Below, one piece after another: positions 6,961-11,484 of a stretch of 11,484 nt of DNA. The translations under genes and the position numbers were made by a program. The notes below the pieces were generated by a model. It did not search any database and was not told the origin of the DNA. It saw nothing but the letters and a program-made list of their open reading frames with translations. The stretch is from JBHPCZ01 sp042573625. GTDB taxonomy: Bacteria > Desulfobacterota > Desulfobacteria > Desulfobacterales > UBA11574. The stretch lies in assembly GCA_042573625.1 (NCBI GenBank), contig JBHPCZ010000107.1:1-11484 (forward strand), written 5' to 3'. Position 1 is the stretch's first letter, and every line of letters starts with the position of its first letter.

Positions 6961-7827
6961 CTAAATAAAATTCAGGATTCCGCTGATGTCCAGCTCGTTC
7001 TGATTTATGCCCAGGGTTTTCTCATCAATCCCCAGGCTCAGCCCGATGAGCTGGGTGTAGAGGACGGAGGGGAGGCGATGCTTCACCTTTCGTCTGGAAA
7101 TCAGAATTCTTTGAACCCGGTCGAACTGGAGCTGGCAGTAAGAACAGGCGGTGCACAAATAATCCGCACCGGAATCGAGGGCATCGGTGATCTTTTTTTC
7201 GGTCAAGTCCATGGAAAGATCATCATCGATTCCCCACATGGGCGAACCGCAGCATTCGAGTTTGGTCTGCCAGGGGATACTCTCGGCGCCGGTGATTTCA
7301 ACCAGTCGATCAAAAATGGAGGGAGATGCGGAGTTGTCGAACTGAATAATCTGCCTGGGACGCAGAAGGTGGCAGCCGTAGTGTGTCGCAATCTTCAGGT
7401 CTTTAAAACGTCTGACGATCTTTTCTTTGACTTTCTCAATACCGATATCCTTGTGAAAAATCTCTAGAAGATGCTTTATCTCTACACTGTTTTTATATGT
7501 TAACTCCTCTTTTTCAAGGGTCGTGTTGATCTCCTTCTGTATAGACAAATCTTCCTTCATAATATGATTGGCGTGCTTCATGCTCGCGTAGCAGCAGTTA
7601 CAGAATGTCATAATATTCAGGCCTTCCCTCTCGGCCAGGGATAGATTTCTCGCAGATGCGAGAACATACGCCATGAAATTAAAGTTCTTGAATGGATATC
7701 CGCAGCAATTAAAGCCTTTGACATCGATGAGCTCCACGCCCATTTTTTTTAAAATTGCATCGGTCGACGTTTCGTATTGCTTCAAGAAAATCGGCGTGGT
7801 GCAGCAGCGCAGCAGTGCAATTTTCAT
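6961..7827 (-). CDS. HdrB-like heterodisulfide reductase subunit (two CCG domains)
   Basis: The protein has 288 residues, the normal size for HdrB. Two CCG domains are visible: Cys9, Cys41-Cys42-Gly43 and Cys76/Cys79; then Cys152, Cys192-Cys193-Gly194 and Cys225/Cys228, with an extra Cys231. In HdrB these cysteines hold two noncubane 4Fe-4S clusters where a disulfide is reduced or thiols are oxidised. The C-terminal YTQLIGLSLGID is also typical of HdrB. No signal peptide or membrane helix is present, so it is cytoplasmic. It lies downstream, on the same strand, of the cytochrome b/ferredoxin fusion, which would supply HdrC-type clusters and a membrane anchor. The 597-bp gap between them is filled with repeats, so co-transcription is uncertain. 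A weak site (AGGTAG, nine bases before the ATG) supports the start. In sulfate reducers the natural substrate of such proteins is mostly undefined. Confidence 0.88.
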   Translation of the reverse strand: MKIALLRCCTTPIFLKQYETSTDAILKKMGVELIDVKGFNCCGYPFKNFNFMAYVLASARNLSLAEREGLNIMTFCNCCYASMKHANHIMKEDLSIQKEINTTLEKEELTYKNSVEIKHLLEIFHKDIGIEKVKEKIVRRFKDLKIATHYGCHLLRPRQIIQFDNSASPSIFDRLVEITGAESIPWQTKLECCGSPMWGIDDDLSMDLTEKKITDALDSGADYLCTACSYCQLQFDRVQRILISRRKVKHRLPSVLYTQLIGLSLGIDEKTLGINQNELDISGILNFI

Positions 7828-7875
7828 AATCTTTTTCTACCTACCGTTTTGTTCATTAATCATGGATTTTTTACT

Positions 7876-7981
7876 TTTTGTGGCAATAGTCAATAACCTC
7901 TCCAAAAAGGGGAGGCTTGATAGTAATCCTAAAAGGATCTTATGTAATAACCCTGAAAAGGTTTTATATTAATCTCTCACC
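7876..7981. repeat. Composite noncoding repeat, copy 1
   Basis: The stretch aligns by eye, with small gaps, to 11136-11229. Shared anchors in order are CTTTTT, GTCAAT, AAAGG, GGCT, GAT, TAAT, AAAGG, TTTTAT and CTCACC. It contains three small hairpins about 25 bp apart, each with an A-rich loop: CCTCTCC/GGGGAGG (7897-7915), ATCCT/AGGAT (7926-7938) and AACC/GGTT (7949-7963). Both copies lie immediately 5' of a minus-strand gene. Confidence 0.6.
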
Positions 7982-8011
7982 CCAGTTAAATAGCCTTCGG
8001 ATTTAACAGGG
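7981..8011. repeat. Hairpin module, copy A
   Basis: CCC-A-GTTAAAT (7981-7991) pairs with ATTTAAC-A-GGG (8001-8011) around a 9-nt loop, with one A/A mismatch. The same stem occurs in four other copies in this window. It splits a CTCACC|GCAGAG junction that is continuous in the composite repeat at 11224-11234. Confidence 0.7.
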
Positions 8012-8043
8012 CAGGCAGAGCTCACAGAGGCCACAGAGTTTCC

Positions 8044-8113
8044 TTGATCAGAATCCTTGACCCCGGTTAAACGACTAAAGGTTTAACTGGGCAAGGAGGA
8101 GGATTCTGATCAA
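8044..8113. repeat. Hairpin element B: conserved core in 13-bp inverted arms
   Basis: The outer arms TTGATCAGAATCC (8044-8056) and GGATTCTGATCAA (8101-8113) are perfect reverse complements. Inside lies TTGACCCCGGTTAAA (8057-8071), a short loop, then GTTTAAC-TGGGCAAGGAGGA (8081-8100), which pairs again. The result is a hairpin about 70 nt long with a small bulge. Element C has the same core in reverse orientation with entirely different arms. Confidence 0.75.
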
Positions 8114-8197
8114 TTGTAATCATGCGCTATAATTGATTAAGATACCTTTTTTAACTTAAATGGTCATTACAAAATCTTCTCTGGCAGATGCGATTAT

Positions 8198-8268
8198 TTT
8201 GCCTGATTTTTCCTCCATGCCCTGTTAATCTTGAAAACCATTTAACCGGGGTCAAAAAATCAGGCAAA
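8198..8268. repeat. Hairpin element C: conserved core in 14-bp inverted arms, reversed
   Basis: TTTGCCTGATTTTT (8198-8211) and AAAAATCAGGCAAA (8255-8268) are perfect reverse complements. Read on the minus strand, the interior is TTGACCCCGGTTAAAT, a loop, then TTAACAGGGCATGGAGGA, closely matching the inside of element B. The inner stem is less regular than in B. Core similarity with different arms is what marks B and C as one family. Confidence 0.75.
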
Positions 8269-8306
8269 GACTTTTTCATCTCTGTGATCTCTGAGAGCTC
8301 GAGCGA

Positions 8307-8322
8307 TCCCGATTTATCGGGA
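8307..8322. repeat. Short palindrome TCCCGAT-TT-ATCGGGA
   Basis: A perfect 7-bp stem has only two bases between its arms and is flanked by CTCG (8299-8302) and CGAG (8330-8333), which can extend the pairing around it. No T-run follows on either strand close by, so it is not an obvious terminator. Confidence 0.5.
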
Positions 8323-8341
8323 GAGCGGGCGAGAGTTTAAT

Positions 8342-8373
8342 TTTTCATGTTTTCGTATTTTCGTGATTTCGTG
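8342..8373. repeat. Four tandem 8-bp units, TTTTCGTG-like
   Basis: The units are TTTTCATG, TTTTCGTA, TTTTCGTG and ATTTCGTG. They run without gaps and differ from one another by one or two bases. Function is unknown. Confidence 0.6.
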
Positions 8374-8375
8374 AT

Positions 8376-8416
8376 AAAAAAATCAATTTGAACCACCTGT
8401 CCTGTTTTCAAGGTTC
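8376..8416 (-). terminator. Possible terminator of the cytochrome b/ferredoxin gene
   Basis: GAACC (8416-8412 on the minus strand) pairs with GGTTC (8394-8390), starting nine bases past the stop codon. Seven T follow at 8382-8376, after seven further bases. The stem is short and the T-run is displaced, so the terminator may leak into the HdrB-like gene. Confidence 0.38.
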
Positions 8417-8424
8417 GCCCGGTT

Positions 8425-10173
8425 TCAGTGCTTCTCTGTAAAACGGTTGATCGCCAACATTTTCAGCTCATAGAACACATCGGCAACTTCGACCCCCTGA
8501 GGGCAGTGCTCCTGGCATTCATAACACCCCAGGCAGCTCCACAGCATCCGTGAAGAGAAAGCCAGGTCCGTGAGCCCCATATTGGCGGCGTGTATAATCT
8601 GGTGGGGCATCAGCCCGAGCGCTTTTCGGGGGTTCTCAAAGTTGTGCACTACCGGGCACGCCAGAGTGCACGTTTTGCAGGTAAAACAGGCAGCTGATGT
8701 GTACCCCTGGGAAGACAGGGCCAACAGGCGTTTGAAGCCTTTGTTCAGATGCCTGTGTCCGATAACCGTGTCCCGTGTTGTAGAAGCCAGACTGCACGCG
8801 TCGTCAATCGCCTGTCGAACCCGGTGCAAAGGTTCCTGGTAATGCGCCTTTATCATCTCTTCACTCTTGTTTCCCCGGTAAAGGGAAAGCGTTGAAAGAA
8901 GTAAAAATTCCGGAGTCTTTTTTTGAAGCAAAGCTTCCCTGACATCAAACCATAGATCCTGCAGGTTGATCCCCACCGGACAGGCCTCGGTGCACCGGTA
9001 ACAATTGGTGCACAGAACAAGGCCCCTTTGTATTGTCATGAGTTCTTGAGCGCTGAGCTTTTTGCCGGCCGCCAGTGCCTTGACTGCCGAAATTTTTTCA
9101 GACGGAAGAATATACACATTGGGAATCGCTTCATAAGAGATACCCACGGCACATTGCAAAGTGCAGGAACCGCAGTGCATGCATGCATCCAGTTCCATCA
9201 TCTGCTTTGTAAGGATATTGGCGGGGTCGGATGCCCTGTCCATTACAGCATTGGCCAGGAGGCTTAACGGACTGACAAACATGTGAAACATTTTGCTGAA
9301 AGGGATGTAGGCAAGCCCTATGAAACAGGCCAAAAAATGAATGTACCAGAGAAGCGTCGGCAATCCGCGCCGGTCCATTGCCGCGAAAACCGGTTTGGCA
9401 ATTTTTGACGCTCCGTAGCTTAACAGAGCCCATTGAGGTGGTGAATGACACGCGGCGCAGTTCTCTTCATGCACTTCATAGCCCAGCGCCAGCGTATTTT
9501 TCTCAAACGGACCTTTCACATTTGGCGAAGCAACACCGAAATCATTGATCCAATAGCTTTCCAAAGCGACAAGCTCCCCCTCGTCTAAATCGGAATATTC
9601 CTCCACCATGTCCTGATACCGGGTGTGTGATGAAATCTTAGCGCCTTCTAATAAAATTCCGGAAACCATAATGACACCCAGTAAAATCATTACAACGTAA
9701 TCCATGGAGTTGGTGAAAAGCCGGGGTTCTTTATGAAAAAACCGGCGATACGCCGCGAGGACCAAGCCTGTGAGCACAAGGGCTGCAAACAGGTTTCGTA
9801 AAAACAGAAACGGGTTGAGGGTGGGATAGTAATCCGCAAACAGATGGTGTGTGATGAATTTATCCAGAGCGTGCATGAAAAGCAAGCCCGTAAATCCGCC
9901 AAACATGCACATATGCATGAACCACCGGAGGCGGCTTACGCTGAATGTCCTTGCCTGGAAGAGAACGTCAACGACAAAAACCTTAACGAGAATGCTGATT
10001 TTAGCGCTGAACAGGGTCAGCAAAATCCCTCTGATTGCGGCATAAACCCTTTTCCCGGGGGTAATTCCTCCGGCCTTCGCGTCCAGGCTGTAGCGGAACC
10101 AGCCGGATATCCTGTAGAACAGTCCCAGGCTGAAAATGATGAGTGAAGTATAGAAGAGCCCGTTGAAGGACAT
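8425..10173 (-). CDS. NarI-like cytochrome b / haem c / double HdrC-type ferredoxin fusion
   Basis: The protein has 582 residues. The N-terminal part (about 1-310) has five likely membrane helices (near 4-22, 83-103, 122-142, 157-177, 272-300). His87, His101, His279 and His297 are candidate b-haem ligands, as in the NarI/DsrM/HdrE family. The loop before the last helix has Cys239-Ala-Ala-Cys242-His243, a c-type haem site, so that loop should be periplasmic. The C-terminal part has four CxxCxxCxxxC motifs starting at Cys331, Cys388, Cys496 and Cys547, enough for four 4Fe-4S clusters in two HdrC-like modules, expected in the cytoplasm. It lacks CCG domains, which the separate HdrB-like protein encoded downstream would provide. 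The likely role is electron transfer between quinone or a periplasmic donor and a cytoplasmic thiol/disulfide couple (inference). AGGA lies nine bases before the ATG. Confidence 0.88.
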   Translation of the reverse strand: MSFNGLFYTSLIIFSLGLFYRISGWFRYSLDAKAGGITPGKRVYAAIRGILLTLFSAKISILVKVFVVDVLFQARTFSVSRLRWFMHMCMFGGFTGLLFMHALDKFITHHLFADYYPTLNPFLFLRNLFAALVLTGLVLAAYRRFFHKEPRLFTNSMDYVVMILLGVIMVSGILLEGAKISSHTRYQDMVEEYSDLDEGELVALESYWINDFGVASPNVKGPFEKNTLALGYEVHEENCAACHSPPQWALLSYGASKIAKPVFAAMDRRGLPTLLWYIHFLACFIGLAYIPFSKMFHMFVSPLSLLANAVMDRASDPANILTKQMMELDACMHCGSCTLQCAVGISYEAIPNVYILPSEKISAVKALAAGKKLSAQELMTIQRGLVLCTNCYRCTEACPVGINLQDLWFDVREALLQKKTPEFLLLSTLSLYRGNKSEEMIKAHYQEPLHRVRQAIDDACSLASTTRDTVIGHRHLNKGFKRLLALSSQGYTSAACFTCKTCTLACPVVHNFENPRKALGLMPHQIIHAANMGLTDLAFSSRMLWSCLGCYECQEHCPQGVEVADVFYELKMLAINRFTEKH

Positions 10174-10231
10174 GTTGGTTTTTCCTTTCAGACAACCGAA
10201 TTACATGAAAAGACATGTTTTCTTTCGACAA

Positions 10232-10260
10232 ATAGTGCCACGATGTGGCACATATGTCAA
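10232..10260 (-). promoter_or_regulatory. Candidate sigma-70 promoter of the cytochrome b/ferredoxin gene
   Basis: On the minus strand a perfect -35 box TTGACA (10260-10255) stands 17 bp from CACTAT (10237-10232), which matches three of six -10 bases. A start near 10225 would give a leader of about 50 nt before the ATG at 10173. The consensus -35, ideal spacing and poor -10 suggest activator dependence or repression at the palindrome lying in the spacer. Confidence 0.5.
10235..10251. promoter_or_regulatory. Perfect palindrome GTGCCAC-GAT-GTGGCAC, candidate operator
   Basis: Perfect 7-bp half-sites are separated by three bases. The palindrome fills most of the spacer and touches the -10 box of the candidate promoter, the usual place for a dimeric repressor. 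The regulator is not identified, and I see no second copy in the window. Confidence 0.55.
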
Positions 10261-10395
10261 GTTAAATAATACCGTCTTCCATAAAAAAATCCGGAGATTA
10301 TTTGCTGCTAAACTGAAATCGATAAAAAGAATTGAATTGTTGATCTGCTGTGAAAGGAAGGCCGATAGAAGAGATGTACTATGCGCTGATAAAGC

Positions 10396-11034
10396 TCAGC
10401 CGATAAAACGCTCGGCCAGGCGCTCGAGCCATTGGAATTTGTCGCCCGCTTCTTTTTCCCCGCCAAAATCCCGTCGCCGCCAGAGCACCAGGTTCTTTTC
10501 GCCGGGAAAAATCGGCCAGGGACGAAAGGACCGCAGGCCGTATCGGCGGATTTTCGACCAGCTCCGGACATACTTTCGGCCCCTCAGTTTCTGCCGCTCA
10601 CAGCCGTGAAGATCTTCCTGCAGCACCAGTAGCGGGTTCATGGAGATAATCACCTCTTCCCAGAAACAATCGGGGTAAACCCGCTGGCAGACCACCACGG
10701 CGCAATGCACCCCTGCGAGTTCTTGCACAAAGGTCCCGGGAAAAAGCCTCACACCTTTCAAGAACCGCCGGGACTGGCCATTATAATGTTCGTTTAGATG
10801 CGCCGTTGTGCCATCGGTATCCATAAACAGTTTATCTGAAACCGGTTCAATGTCGGGCACACAGTCAATACCCACATAGTAGTCCAGATCCAATCCCGTC
10901 AGCAATCGCAGGTGGTTATCGATCCGGTTGGGCTGACTGCCGCATCCCAGGCTGACAAGAGAGTGTTGTCCGTTCGCCTTGAGGAATGTGATGGCAGGCT
11001 TGATCTTTGGGTTGTCCGGGTTATCCGCCGCCAT
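10396..11034 (-). CDS. Unrecognised protein resembling a class I SAM methyltransferase
   Basis: From ATG 11034 the protein has 212 residues. SLVSLGCGSQPNRID (about residues 25-39) resembles methyltransferase motif I (glycine-rich SAM loop) and YYVGIDCVPDIEP the acidic end of the second strand. The last strand NLVLWRRRDF also suits that fold. Motif I departs from the usual GxGxG and the middle is poorly conserved, so catalytic activity is doubtful. I do not recognise a named family. The frame is open to a GTG at 11145, but the DNA around that GTG belongs to the repeat also found upstream of the HdrB-like gene, so I prefer ATG 11034 although it has no clear ribosome binding site. It shares strand and direction with the downstream Hdr-like genes but is 222 bp away and followed by an apparent promoter, so it is probably a separate unit. 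Confidence 0.5.
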   Translation of the reverse strand: MAADNPDNPKIKPAITFLKANGQHSLVSLGCGSQPNRIDNHLRLLTGLDLDYYVGIDCVPDIEPVSDKLFMDTDGTTAHLNEHYNGQSRRFLKGVRLFPGTFVQELAGVHCAVVVCQRVYPDCFWEEVIISMNPLLVLQEDLHGCERQKLRGRKYVRSWSKIRRYGLRSFRPWPIFPGEKNLVLWRRRDFGGEKEAGDKFQWLERLAERFIG

Positions 11035-11135
11035 GCTACAGGATATCCGGCCGGTTGCACCCGATTCACGCTCTTTTTCGCCCTCTTCTGCCCCGCCTAC
11101 GGGACAAGTGGCGCTTTTATGATTGGAATTTGTAT

Positions 11136-11229
11136 ACTTTTTCACAGAGTCAATGACTACCTTTAAAAGGAGGGGCTCGATGATAATTCTGAAAGGGTCG
11201 AAAATATTATCCGGAACCTTTTATCTCAC
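11136..11229. repeat. Composite noncoding repeat, copy 2
   Basis: Aligns with 7876-7981 in the same order and orientation. Small A-rich-loop hairpins recur: CCTTT-A-AAAGG (11160-11170) and ATTCT-GAA-AGGGT (11186-11198, with G-T pairs); the third is not preserved. After CTCACC (11224-11229) it runs straight into GCAGAGG, without the hairpin present in copy 1. Confidence 0.58.
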
Positions 11230-11279
11230 CGCAGAGGTGCTGAGGCCGCAGAGATAATTATCCTGTCTATCCTGCTTGT

Positions 11280-11309
11280 CCCGTTAAATGCGGAGCCTAT
11301 TTAACCGGG
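11280..11309. repeat. Hairpin module, copy D
   Basis: CCC-GTTAAAT (11280-11289) pairs with ATTTAAC-C-GGG (11299-11309) around a 9-nt loop, with one bulged C. There are no extended unique arms. Confidence 0.65.
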
Positions 11310-11323
11310 ATTAATCCTGCCTG

Positions 11324-11356
11324 CCCAGTTGAACTTTTGTTCTTTATTTAACCGGG
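11324..11356. repeat. Hairpin module, copy E, reversed
   Basis: CCCAGTTGAAC (11324-11334) pairs imperfectly with ATTTAACCGGG (11346-11356) around an 11-nt loop. GGGTCAAAAAA follows, the same flank as element C in the same orientation. The copy is degenerate and without perfect outer arms. Confidence 0.55.
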
Positions 11357-11410
11357 GTCAAAAAAAGATCCATATTTCGCGCGTTACCGATCTATTCCTT
11401 CACACCTGAT

Positions 11411-11484
11411 ATGTCTGAAACGAGTTCCGCGATAAAGCTGCCGACCACTCCCTTTATCGATAATTTTTATAAAGTGCGTGACCG
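11411..11484 (+). CDS. Possible 5' end of a plus-strand gene, cut by the right edge
   Basis: From ATG 11411 the frame stays open for 24 codons to the edge (MSETSSAIKLPTTPF at the start), with plausible composition. There is no ribosome binding site upstream, and the frame is also open upstream into repeat DNA, so this may be chance. No function can be given. Confidence 0.22.
   Translation, partial: MSETSSAIKLPTTPFIDNFYKVRD

Larger units (their letters stand above)
7828..8424. other. 597-bp noncoding region made of repeats and hairpins
   Basis: This gap between the HdrB-like gene and its probable partner has no credible gene. Reading upward it holds a composite repeat (7876-7981) shared with 11136-11229, hairpin module A, a 'CAGAGG'-rich stretch (8015-8038), hairpin element B, a 7-bp inverted repeat (ATCAATT 8109-8115 / AATTGAT 8131-8137), hairpin element C in opposite orientation, a further palindrome, four 8-bp tandem units and a possible terminator. 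No promoter for the HdrB-like gene is convincing. Confidence 0.7.
11035..11484. other. Right-edge region: repeats, no firmly supported gene
   Basis: The stretch contains the upstream extension of the methyltransferase-like frame (to 11145), composite repeat copy 2, hairpin copies D and E, and 'CCTGTCTATCCTGC'-type text around 11261-11274. The last 74 bases may begin a plus-strand gene. Nothing else is recognisable. Confidence 0.6.

Noticed and set aside
7897..7963. CRISPR array from the evenly spaced small hairpins
   Set aside because: The units are not direct repeats of constant sequence and length, and no cas gene is present.
10235..10250. Sigma-54 promoter reading of TGGCACTATTTGTCG
   Set aside because: The -24 half TGGCAC is perfect, but ten bases after GG comes CG, not the required GC.
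10283..10298. Terminator of the methyltransferase-like gene (AATC-TCCG-GATT then T-run)
   Set aside because: The stem has only four base pairs, mostly A-T, and lies about 100 bp past the stop; chance is likely.
10163..10609. Plus-strand open frame of 148 codons across the promoter region
   Set aside because: It covers the candidate promoter and runs antisense into the methyltransferase-like gene; the product is basic and without motifs.
11410..11484. Minus-strand C-terminal fragment at the right edge
   Set aside because: Short open stretches exist in two minus frames, but one is closed by a stop 16 bases from the edge and the other has no recognisable protein sequence.

Overview
The window looks like part of a deltaproteobacterial chromosome, most likely a sulfate-reducer-type Desulfobacterota. 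That is an inference from several things seen together: a membrane-bound heterodisulfide-reductase-like (Hdr) module, an archaemetzincin protease, a sigma-54 two-component pair of the kind abundant in that group, and intergenic DNA full of short palindromic and 'CAGAGG'-type repeats. There is no rRNA, tRNA or marker gene to fix the taxon. All eight well-supported coding regions are on the minus strand; a very short plus-strand reading frame at the right edge is only tentative.

Layout in order of coordinates. (1) 1-2945: a visibly more AT-rich block read right to left as Gfo/Idh/MocA oxidoreductase, radical SAM protein, and family 2 glycosyltransferase (cut by the left edge). This resembles the end of a surface-polysaccharide or modified-sugar cluster. 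(2) 3148-6681: a tight three-gene operon, histidine kinase > NtrC-type sigma-54 response regulator > archaemetzincin metalloprotease, with a 14-nt overlap and then an 8-nt gap. The kinase has a Rossmann-like N-terminal domain instead of membrane segments. The regulator has GAFTDA in place of GAFTGA. The protease has Lys where metzincins normally have Gly in the zinc motif. (3) 6961-10173: an HdrB-like protein with two CCG motifs, and upstream of it a 582-residue fusion of a NarI-like cytochrome b, a CxxCH haem-c site and two tandem dicluster ferredoxin modules (four 4Fe-4S motifs). Together they could pass electrons between the membrane quinone pool or periplasm and a cytoplasmic thiol/disulfide couple. 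(4) 10396-11034: an unrecognised protein resembling a class I SAM methyltransferase. (5) 11035-11484: repeats and possibly the start of a plus-strand gene.

Two intergenic stretches (7828-8424 and about 11110-11370) share a diverged composite repeat and carry five copies of a small hairpin module with core CCC-n-GTTAAAT / ATTTAAC-n-GGG. In two copies the core is enclosed by 13-14 bp perfect inverted arms whose sequence differs between copies although pairing is kept. One copy sits exactly where the other composite repeat has nothing, as if inserted. These elements, the kinase-regulator-archaemetzincin operon and the cytochrome b/haem c/ferredoxin fusion are the parts most worth following up. 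No CRISPR array, insertion sequence with a transposase, RNA gene or phage gene was seen.
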